Source of the DNA: Microbotryum silenes-acaulis
Taxonomy: Eukaryota; Basidiomycota; Microbotryomycetes; Microbotryales; Microbotryaceae
Assembly (NCBI GenBank): GCA_003665825.1
Contig: QPFY01000007.1
Coordinates: 744,001 to 808,000 of the forward strand
Reading direction: 5' to 3'
Length of the DNA stretch: 64,000 nucleotides
Both the position numbers and the translations under genes were made by a program. Positions within the stretch are counted from its first letter, which is position 1, and the number at the start of each line of letters is the position of its first letter. The notes under the pieces are model-generated. The model had not been told where the DNA came from. It made no database searches and saw nothing but the letters and a program-made list of their open reading frames with translations. Shown in pieces: positions 55,422-64,000 of this stretch.

Positions 55422-57174
55422 AGTGTGCGAATACCTGCTTTTCGGCGAAGTGCTCGCCTCGACTCGCCGGGCTCGAATCGCGCTCAAACCCCTCAAGCCC
55501 CACGTTTCGATCCGCGACGACCTCGGCCCCCAGACGGCCGTGTGCACCCACTGCAAGGCTCGACACTGGGGGTGCGAAAGGATGTAGTCGACCGGACACT
55601 TCAGCACGTGCTGCTCGCAGGGCAAGGTTCAGCTGCCTCCCCCTCCCCTGCCCCACCTCGAGTGTCGACAGCTACTTGAAGGCTCGGATAGCGGTCAGTT
55701 GCTCCGTCCAACAACATGCGTCTGCAGTAGGCCCACATGCTGAACTGTGCGACCCACCTACACAGAAGCTAACGCATTCCGCGAAAACGCCCGGTCGTAC
55801 CACAACGCGCTGTCTTTCACTTCGCTGGCTGCTCACTTCGACCAGACACGACTGGGCACTTTAAGACCCCCCGTGTTTCGCGTGTTCGGTCGCCTCTACC
55901 GTCGACTCGGCGCCCTGAATCCCAGCGTGAATCAATGCTCAGCCTTTGTTAAAACACGGCTCTTCGACCCCGCCGAGGCCATCGAGACTCGACTTGGACC
56001 CGACAGCCCATACAGTCACATACAAAGATCTACGTTGACCAAGCTCGAGTCCAAGTTGCGTACCAACAATCGCTTTGTGAGGCTGTTTGCATTGACCAAA
56101 GCTCACGCAGGTTGTGGTACGGCCAAAGAGTGGATCCTGCGCCTCTGCATACCACTAGGCCGAGGCCGACACACCCACAACCTTCCTACGTCAAGCACGG
56201 AAATGGCGATGCTTATCTGCGATTCCGACGCCATCACGGGAGATCGTCCACCACAAGACCTGATTCTCCAGGTGCACGGTGATCAATGTCCCGATGGTCG
56301 GCCCAAGTACCAAATCGTTAGCTCATTCCATCCGTCTGCGATGCCTCTCCGGTACACACTGCTCTTCCCCGGGGGGGAAGATGGCTTCTACCCCAGCATT
56401 CCTCTTTGCGGTTCAATCAAGTTGGGCCACTCTTCGCCAAAAGACCGCAACAAAGAGGTGAAGACGAGGAGGAAGGGGACGAAGAGAATGGTGATGGTTA
56501 ACGTAAGCGTCTTTGGCTCCTTCTCGGGTGTTCCATTCTGTTAAGGCGCGAGCACAGACTGATATTGAATGTTTGAACACCAAGGACGAAGGTCAAGTAA
56601 AGAGGGTCAAGGTGGCGAGTCTCGTGTTCACAAATATTTGCGTACTACTTGCACAAACGCGACGAGCCCGCATGGCACTCAACGTCCGTTCCCGGCGTTC
56701 GTGATCGAAGGATATTCCCAGGTCGAGACCGATCGACTCAACTACATCCAGTTGCATCAAGAAAACCTACGTCTCACCACGGCCCAAGGCATCAACGGCT
56801 TGACCCCGGACCAAATTGGACGCTCGATGACCTTGGGCTCGACGTACAAGAATAGACCGCGCAACATCATGCAGCGATACCAGGATGCGATGGCGTGCGT
56901 TGTCAAACATGGAAAGCCTCCGCTGCTCATCACGATAACGTGCGACCCCAAATCACCGGAAATCAAGGCTGCACTGGGGCCGAACGACAAAGCATGCAAC
57001 CGTCCGGATCTCATTGCACGAGTGTTTGAAGCCAAGTCCGGCAACGAGCGACATGCAGGCTGTTTTGGCGATGAATGTAGGATGAATGGATTTTGTTTCT
57101 TTGCTTACGTCGTATTGGGTTTTTTAACCTCTGCGCTGAGATCATGTAGACTGTTCAATTGTCCTGCTATTTGA
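55422..57174 (+). mobile_element. Decayed Helitron Rep-like (helitron-like N) coding region
   Basis: One frame carries, in order, the N-terminal zinc-binding part (CTHCKARHW), CCSQGKVQLPPPPLPHL, FRENARSYHNALSFTSLAAH, THNLPTSSTEMAML, SSFHPSAMPLRYTLLFPGGE, QLHQENLRL and the Helitron-like N domain RYQDAMACVVKHGKP, LLITITCDPKSPEI, NDKACNRPDLIARVF. These are typical of fungal Helitron transposases. The frame is broken by TAG at 55585-55587, a TGA near 55742 and a TAA at 56542-56544; the last may fall in a GT-AG intron from about 56501. The Rep catalytic HUH part is weak and the helicase domain is missing, so the copy is dead. Confidence 0.8.
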
Positions 57175-57184
57175 ATCTCATCTT

Positions 57185-57211
57185 CCCGTTAATTTAACGG
57201 GTTCCCACTGG
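57185..57211 (+). other. Candidate Helitron 3' terminus: hairpin followed by CTGG
   Basis: CCCGTTA (57185-57191) pairs with TAACGGG (57195-57201) around a 3-nt loop. Six nt later comes CTGG (57208-57211) followed by T, which fits the CTRR end and AT-target insertion rule of Helitrons. The stem is short and the motif is common, so this is only suggestive. Confidence 0.3.
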
Positions 57212-57739
57212 TCGTTGCAAAATAATGTTCACCCAAATACAAAAGAACTAATTATTAAACAGATGTCGAGAAGTACGCACTTCAAGTGCAAAAAGAAAAT
57301 CCCACCAAATCACGGTGAGAGTTTTGACCGACACGAAAGGAAGGGGCAGTGTGGGAAGTGCGCTCATGTGTGTATGTCGTACGTAATCCATACGGACAGG
57401 GCGATAGTAGTAGGAACTCGATCCGGGCGAGCGACCGTGTACAAACTCGAGTTGGATCCATTCAAGCATTTCGGTCCGGCGCGAAGCTGGCAGAAAGGAT
57501 GGGAAGCCACCTTCGAAACAGGTCCGAGGTGGTGACGACAAAAGTGGTGATTGGTCGGTACGATATGAAGAGCAGTGGTGTAACGAACTTGGGGTCAAAT
57601 TGTCACAGCCGAGTCGTGAAGATCGAACACTGGAGGAAGACGCTCGGGAACGGCACATGCCGCGGGGACGGTGCCCGAGCAGAACAAAAAAAAAGGCGAC
57701 CGAGAGAGATTAAGAATGGGTGAGGGGCGATGCTGACAA
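57212..57739. other. Intergenic region between Helitron remnant and MYB gene
   Basis: 528 nt, the 3' flank of the MYB gene. Frames up to 136 codons on the minus strand have no recognisable features. Confidence 0.35.
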
Positions 57740-60700
57740 TCACATGCCGATGCTTCCGGGCAAGCTGGCTCGACCCATCGAGTCCGTCGCCATCCAGTCG
57801 CTGGTCGGATGGAAGATCGAAGAGGTTTGGTTCGGGCTCAGGGGCACAGGCGAGCGAGTGGCCGTCGACTTCTTGTACCACTGCTGCTGATCTTGCAAGG
57901 CCTCGCCCGCCGTCGTCGGAGTGCGACCTTCCTCGACCTGTCGCGTTCGCAGCGCATCCATCGCCCGCAAACCACCGGGAGAAGAGTACCCCTTCTGCAT
58001 CGTCGCCGCCCGTGGTGTCGGAACATCAAGGTCGATCGCATCGGGCATGACCACAGAGAGTGCCCCGCGCGTGGAACCAGGTGCCATGGTTCCGGCAATC
58101 GACAGACTGCCACCGCCAGTCGCCACGATCTGCAGCGATTGCGGTCGAGCCCGGTTGCGTCGTGAGGGAATACCGAGCGCAGCCCCACCTCGATCCTGAG
58201 CCTGACCCAGAATGGGGCTCTGAGTGGAGAGGGCGGCCGGGATGCTAGGGAGGTCGCTGTCACTGGCCGTGGAGGCGGGAGAAGCATTCGGGCCCAGCGA
58301 GGACGAGTCGAGCATTCTCGAGGAAGGCGCAAACGAATAGCTCGACTGGCCCGAACCGGAGGAGGTGTCGGATGACGCCGGCGAAGGATGGCTGTCGAAT
58401 GCTGCCGGATCGCGATAATTTTGGTGCCTGAGCTGCGCCATCGTCGAGTCGAGGCCGAAAGCGGATTGCGAAGCTGGCGCTTGTGCTTGCGCTTGCGACA
58501 CGAACGGCGCAGCAGTGCTTTCGGCAGGAGCGGCATAGATGGTAGAGGCTCCGGCGAGGCCGGTCGCCCGTCCCTGCTGGCCAAGGGAAGAAGACTGGTG
58601 ACGCACATCGTCCGGGGCCAAACCTCCCCAGTCGGATCGTTTGGAAGCGGGATTGAATGTGTAGGACCCCGTCGTTGGATCGGGGGTGACCATGTGTCCA
58701 GGATGCACATAGAACGGAGGCTGATGTTGCTGCTGGGGCGCTTGCTGCTGTTGCTCGTGTGCCTGCACCGGTTGCTGCTCGTAGACGGGCTGCTGTACCG
58801 TGATGGACTCGTGCGACGTCGAGTGCTGCAGAGCTGGTCGAGCCGAGAATGCCTGTGACGCAGAGAACGGTGCGACATGGTCGTAGCCCGTGTCCGAGGG
58901 CGTGTGGTAATGCCCCGACACCGAGGGGTACATCGAGCGATCGGCGGACGCGAACATTTGCTGGTGGGCCTGAGCGGCGGCCTCGTCCGGATACAACCCG
59001 TACTGCGTCTGGTCCACCTCGATCGGGCCCGCAAATCCTACGCTCGGGTCGAAGCCGACATGCGAGTTGGGGTCGAAGCTGAGGTGGGGGCTGTTACGAA
59101 GTGATGCTATGGCGTGCGGATTCGGCGAATTCGACGACGACGACGATGACGAGGCGCTCGACGTCGATAAACGAGAGTAGCTGCCATGTCGCTGCTGCTG
59201 GTTCCAGATCGCAGAGCCATCCGTTTCGATCTGCAGGTTCGGATGGTACGCATTCGAATCGAGCGGCGACGGCTCGCGACCCGAGGGAAAGTGCGGATAC
59301 GCGAAACCGCTTGCGATCGAGGGCGACGAATTCGAGTAGGGCCGTGCGAACACCTCTGGCCGGATGGATCGATCCGATGGTCCTGCAGATCCGGGGAGCG
59401 ATGCCCTCATCATGTCGGGAGTCATCGCCGTCGATTCGTCGGAACTGCTGTGGCCGCTGGCCGGGGACGCGTAGGAGCTGCGCGATAGCGGTGCATGCGG
59501 CAGCGACATTGAATGGGTGTGGTGGATGTGGGACACATTCGACGTCGCGTACGCCATATGCCCTCCTCCACCCCGTGGCATTCCGTGCTGATCGTAGGAG
59601 AACTGCGGTGTGTAATCCATGGGTGCAGAATACGCGGGAAGACCAAAGGGGTCGTGTGCCGAGGAGATCGAGTCGCTGCGCCCCTTCGAGACCCCCGTCG
59701 ACGAGACGGACGAGGACGAGCGATGGTAGGGGGCATATCGGCCATAGCCCGATCCAGAGGTGGAGCCAGAGCTGGCGAGGGAGCTGTTGGACGCTGTGCG
59801 GGACATCGCAGTGCCTTGAGACGAGTCGGAGAGGTCGAGGGCTCCGGTCATAGAACTAATACTGGACCCACGCTTCCGCGGACGACCAATCGAGCTGTGA
59901 GGTCCGAGCCACAAAATGATTCATGAGTTCGATTTCGATCGTTTGTTGCTTAGTTCTCCTTCGAGGAAGACTTACGCATTGAAGTGATTCTTGATCGCAT
60001 TGTCGGGCCGGCCGGGTAGGTACTTTGCCATTTCGGCCCACCTCGAGCCGATCTTCATGTACATGGTTTTGATGAGCTCTTCCTCCTCGGGCGTCCAGTC
60101 GCCCTTGTTGACTGTTGGAAAAGAGTAGCGGTGCCTTGTCAGGGTCGAGGCCAGGCTGACCAGCTAGTTTTCGCGCGGCGTCAGGAGAGGGCCAAACTCA
60201 CTTGAAGGGTCGAGATGGTTATGCCACCGCTCACGGCACTGCTTGCCCGATCGAGTCCCCATCTCTTGCGCGATGGCAACCTGGTAGATATATACCGCCC
60301 ATACGCAGGGATGACCGCATCAGTGGGTGTCCGTCGGAAGGGGCCCTTAGCCGCCAGACGCGATAGGAGAGAGCGGACGGAGAGAAGTAGGACAGAGGCG
60401 AGTCGAGCGGAGAAAGCAGCGAAGCCATAGGTACTCACCCATTTCTCGGACCCGTGTTGCTGCACGAGGGATTCCAACTTGTCGTCCTCCTCTTTGGCCC
60501 ACGGTCCGCGTAGCTTAGGCTTCTCGACCGTCATGTTGCGCCAGCGCTGTGCGTAGGTCAGCCCACTAGTCAGCGTCCGCCAATTGTGGACTTGCGCGCT
60601 CGCGCTCGCGACGACGCGTCCGGGGGTGCCGCCGAAACCACCCCATCCGAGCCAACCCCGATCGTACCCGCCCAGTAAAGCCAAAACTAAACCATTGACC

Positions 60701-61249
60701 CGAAAGAACTTTAGAGCCCGAACCCGAGCCTGAGCCTGGGTCCGAGCCATTTCGGTGAACGGGAGCGATTGCCTGGCCGCCCTCCCGAGCGCACGCCGCG
60801 GCGTTGGCCGGGGAAGGCGCAGGGGAGCGGAGGGGGCGGCGCAGCGACCGATGGCGCCGGAGTCGCATCGACGACGACGACCACACAAAGCAACCAACCC
60901 GCATCGAGGCACTGATGCCCATACCACCAAACACACTCACCTCTTGACAATCCGCCTTGTCGTGTCGACCGTCCGGGAAAGCCAATAATGCCACCTGGGA
61001 CCACTTCACTTTGCCCCCCGCGAGATCGAGCTCATAACGAAGGCGTACATCATCCTCTGGAGTCCAAGTTGTCGTCGCCTTCGTCGTTGTCGTTCTCGTC
61101 GTCGCGGTCGCGGTCGTCGCCCTGGCAGTACTAGTGATGCTCCTGCTCGTCGGTGCCGCTGAGCTCTGGTACCCACTGGCACTGGTCGAGCCCGTCGAGG
61201 TCGACCCCGATGCCTCAGCTGCGGCTGGACCGCCGTAGTAGCTGAGCAT
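57740..61249 (-). CDS. Three-repeat (R1R2R3) MYB transcription factor
   Basis: Five exons (61249-60941, 60546-60439, 60280-60202, 60111-59976, 59894-57740) give 928 residues. Three consecutive MYB repeats fill about residues 60-215: [15 protein letters not shown]...[21 protein letters not shown]...WHNHLDP, and [16 protein letters not shown]...IKNHFNA. Introns lie at the repeat boundaries and inside R2 and R3. A basic GRPRKRGSS patch follows, then a long Ser/Gln/Pro-rich region that looks like an activation domain. R1R2R3 proteins bind TAACNG-type DNA and resemble c-Myb. Intron 1 is 394 nt and conspicuously GC-rich. The target genes are unknown. Confidence 0.9.
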
Positions 61250-62181
61250 TCGAATCGAGCTTCAATTTCCCGACGCGCAAATGGCGGCCTGGCCCGGTCG
61301 TCGACTCGAAATTGATGATTTAGAGGGCACCAGACCAAGAAAGGAGACACAGCGTCGGGGGACGGACGGGGGAGCGGATCGAATGCGCTCGAGTGGGGTT
61401 TGTCCAAGGTCGTCGATATGATGTAGAAGTAAGGGAGCGGAAAGAACGACTGCCGGCAGCTAATCGAGGCGTCAGTGCACAAGCATCAACGACCGTGGTG
61501 AAGTGGATTAGATTAGACTGGGCAGCAGGAGACGACGGACTAGCACAGGGCGACCGTCCGGATCTCGCGGACGGCTCGAGGCGCGCCGAAGGCTGTCCAA
61601 GGTGTTTGAGGGTTCCTGTTTCCACCCAAAACTGAAAGAGGGCGCGGCCCTGAGCGATCGATGCGAGGGAAGTTGTGATACCGAGAAACGTCTCTTGAGC
61701 AAGAAGGATAGAAGTGAGCAAAGTGAGCAAAGTGAGCAAAGCGAAGAAGGGGAGAGAGATTTGAAGAAAAGGAAAGGACACCAACCCCCCCTCTCTCCGC
61801 CCCAAAGCGTTCCAACATGAGAAGTAAAATTCTAAATTCCGGCTAGCCTCCAAAAAGGGTCCATTCTGTTGATAGCGCTCTCGACCTCAATTGTGCGAAC
61901 AAGTAGCCCGATCGCTATTTGGGCCTGCTTGTACCCTTTCGCCCCCGGTCCACCACCCGTTATATTGAGTGGCCCCTCCTAGAAACACCAAGATTCCCAA
62001 TTATGATCATTTACTAGAGATGTAGATATCCGCGGCCTCTCGCGCCTCGAGCCTTGCTCGCGCGCGATTCCATGACCTTTCTTCTTCCTCTCCAACTATC
62101 TTATCTGTCATCTTCGGCTCTCATACTTACGTATCTCGTGCCTAGGCCCACAGAGTTCTAATAGATCATAAGCCCAACGAC
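61250..62181. promoter_or_regulatory. Upstream region of the MYB gene
   Basis: Contains the probable MYB promoter and a 9-nt tandem repeat (61713-61739). A 177-codon minus frame (61320-61853) is hydrophobic only because it reads this repeat and pyrimidine-rich sequence. Right of 61860 the sequence becomes less GC-rich, as is common next to transposon relics. Confidence 0.4.
61713..61739. repeat. Three perfect tandem copies of AGTGAGCAA
   Basis: Copies at 61713-61721, 61722-61730 and 61731-61739. They lie about 470 nt upstream of the MYB start codon. Confidence 0.9.
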
Positions 62182-62372
62182 CTACCAGCGGCAGACGTCG
62201 ACAACGTGGCCGATGATGACCGGTACTGGCACCCCTTGCACCACCATCAACGCCGGGCCGTAACGACGACGCCTCACACATCGGCTCAATCGTACTCTCA
62301 CGCGCTGAGTATGAACTTCTGGTACAGAATCAACGTGTCCGCTACGAAGACGCTCCCACGCTTCGCCACCTC

Positions 62373-63133
62373 TTGCCACCGAACGCCCCTGCTGCCTTCG
62401 CCGAGGACTGCAAACTCACGGAGCACAACTACATTGACTGGGACCTCAACATATCCCTCACTGTCGCTCGCGAATTTCCCTTTGCGCAAATACGCACAGA
62501 CTTCACGAGCAACAGTGAGGGATATGTTGAGGTCCCAGTCAATGTAGTTGTGCTCCGTGAGTTTGCAGTCCTCGACGAAGGCAGCGACGTCTTTCAGGCG
62601 CTCAAGGACTGACTGCTGAAGGTGGAAAACGCCATGGGTCGACGAGTGAAAACCCTTCGCTCGGACAATGGTGGTAAATACGTCTCTTCGCCCTTCAATG
62701 GCTTTTGCGTGGCGCGCGGCATCAAACGCGAGATGACCATCCCTCACACAACCGAGCGGAATGGTCGGGCCGAGCGACTCAATTTGTCTATTGTGGGAGG
62801 CACTCTAGCGCTCCTTCACGCTTCCGGTCTTCCATGCCCTTGCTGGGATGAGGCTGCCATGTGCTGCATCCACACCAAGAACCTCTCCCCCCACGCGGTT
62901 CTACGCGGCGAAATCCGCAACCATCGCTGGTCAGGCTGAACCCGACCATGGCTCCCCTCAGAGTCTTCGAGTGTCGGGCCTGGCTCATGGTACCAGCTCA
63001 CAGACGTGACAAACATGATCCCAAAGGCGTTCCTCTGATCTTGGTCGACTACGATCGACTCGCGGAAGCTCATCGTCTCCTCGACCAGTCCTCGATGCAG
63101 ATTCGCCAGGGTCGAGATGTGCTCAAGTACTAG
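62373..63133 (+). mobile_element. Decayed Ty1/copia retrotransposon fragment (gag piece plus integrase)
   Basis: The gag-like piece [19 protein letters not shown] is followed, after an inverted duplicate, by integrase: [58 protein letters not shown] at 62610-62612 stands where a Trp would fit, and a stop at 62937-62939 plus a frame change separate the second integrase part PLRVFECRAWLMVPAHRRDK, with the end RQGRDVLKY. Reverse transcriptase, protease and LTRs were not found nearby, so this is a relic. Confidence 0.8.
62391..62585. repeat. Inverted repeat: 84-nt arms, 27-nt loop, inside the copia relic
   Basis: Left arm 62391-62474 and right arm 62502-62585 are reverse complements at 81 of 84 positions. 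All three differences are C/T transitions. Both arms, each read outward-in on its own strand, code the same gag-like peptide ([18 protein letters not shown]). The right arm runs straight into the integrase frame. Confidence 0.93.
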
Positions 63134-64000
63134 ACCGAGACGCCTAGGCTTGCGTTGAATCTCCATATGCTTGTGAGACCCAGCTCAGATTCCGCAATCG
63201 ACAGCCTAAGCAATTGTGTGCTTGGCTTGAGGGGTACGTTGAAATACTGATGGATCTGATCCACGATCAAGCTATCCAGCTTCCCCGCTTGTTCCATTGT
63301 CACTGGGCTCAGGCTCAATTTTCCGCGCACTGTGATGATGACCGCTTATTCAATGTATCATATCACTGCTGTCATTGGGAGCCGTTTTTTGGGGAGATTC
63401 CTACGCAGATGATCAGATTCCTGATGCTTTCATAGAGAGGACTTGACAGTCGTGATCAAGGGACTCGATGTGCGCAGAAACGTGAGTCCTTGAACTACCC
63501 GCACTTCTCGTGGCCCGTATGGCGTGTCAATTGTCCTCGAAGCATCTGCCCTCGGCTTCTTTAGCTTCCACAGAGCGTCTGTGTCCATCCCAACAGGCGC
63601 CCTCGTATCGATTTAAAATGTTGCACTCGCATCGACGAGGTGTTAAGGAGTCTCATTCAGCAGATAATTCTTCGTCTTTTCGCTCCCCTCCGTTTGTGCC
63701 CTACACGCTTCTTAAAAGGTCTTCAAGAAAGTTCCTCGCCTAAACTCCTTTCGATTTCGTGCACAAGGGAGTCGACCAAATTTCAAACCGACGCTTGCCC
63801 CCGAGTGTTGCGCGCTTGCCAGGGCGTTGGCCGAATCTTGATTCCCACCGAATCTATTAGTACTGCACCAACGAGTCCGCGATCTCGGCTTGGGCACGGT
63901 GTCGGGTTTCTGCGTCGGAACTTTCGTCAAAAAGGGTTTAAAAGGATCGAGGGCTCGTGTTTTTGCGTCTGTCATCGCGTACCGTATTCATGCAACGCCT
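63134..64000. other. Unassigned sequence at right end of window
   Basis: 867 nt beyond the copia relic. Only short frames (up to 87 codons) are present, none recognisable. It may be further decayed transposon or flank. Confidence 0.3.

Noticed and set aside
57838..59034. 398-codon minus-strand frame overlapping the MYB gene
   Set aside because: It is the same strand in another frame as the last MYB exon, Arg/Ser-rich with no domain, and the MYB frame is clearly the real one.
61320..61853. Hydrophobic 177-codon minus frame with LLTLLTLLT
   Set aside because: The Leu/Thr run is the reading of the AGTGAGCAA tandem repeat; it lies in the MYB promoter.
62298..62747. 149-codon minus frame across the copia relic as a separate gene
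   Set aside because: It reads the inverted gag duplicate backwards through the hairpin and so is a consequence of the palindrome.
1..64000. CRISPR arrays, rRNA, tRNA genes
   Set aside because: No regular spacer-repeat array or recognisable RNA gene was seen by eye; tRNA genes with introns could have been missed.

Overview
The window is eukaryotic nuclear DNA, dense and GC-rich. Almost every gene is broken by short introns (mostly 50-100 nt) with donors GTGAGT, GTAAGT, GTCAGT or GTACGT and acceptors ending CAG or TAG. Gene content (CCCH and RRM proteins, HbrB/Bit61, Rgp1, ELL, a DUF4045-gelsolin type protein, a fungal M50B-like protein, GH5 exo-beta-glucanase) points to a fungus. Intron density and GC content suggest a basidiomycete, perhaps a yeast-like Pucciniomycotina; that placement is inference. 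Gene models were built by hand from splice junctions and conserved protein reading, and phases were checked by adding exon lengths where a full model is given.

Region 1 to 9.6 kb is the most unusual part. It holds a partial MFS anion transporter, a DszC/SfnB/MsuC-type flavin monooxygenase, a zinc-less MDR oxidoreductase and a clear SfnG-type (dimethyl sulfone) FMNH2-dependent monooxygenase. These sulfur-scavenging families are best known from bacteria such as Pseudomonas, yet here they are intron-rich and arranged as a small cluster, interrupted by one housekeeping gene (ETT1/Nro1-like). The likely joint role is uptake of organosulfur compounds and oxidative release of sulfite under sulfur limitation.

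Region 9.6 to 54.3 kb is mainly housekeeping: LIP2 (lipoate ligation), a CCCH zinc-finger protein with a GC-AG intron, a Dabb protein, a DUF4045/gelsolin-type protein, BET4, CPD1-like 2H phosphodiesterase, an orphan Ser-rich protein, a membrane-anchored GH5 glucanase, a coiled-coil protein that may be an INO80 subunit, a PUB1/TIA1-like RNA-binding protein, ELL, an ABM-domain protein, RGP1, TFB5, HbrB/BIT61, PSP1, GPALPP1-like, an HDHD5/CECR5-like HAD hydrolase and a peptidase M50B-like membrane protein. Splicing is extreme in several of these: first exons of 3-4 nt, internal microexons of 8, 9, 12, 13, 16 and 18 nt.

Region 55 to 57.2 kb is a decayed Helitron Rep-like coding region. A three-repeat MYB transcription factor follows on the minus strand (57.7-61.2 kb). 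The window ends in a decayed Ty1/copia element (62.4-63.1 kb) that contains an 84-bp inverted duplication of a gag-like fragment around a 27-nt loop. No CRISPR array, rRNA or tRNA gene was recognised.
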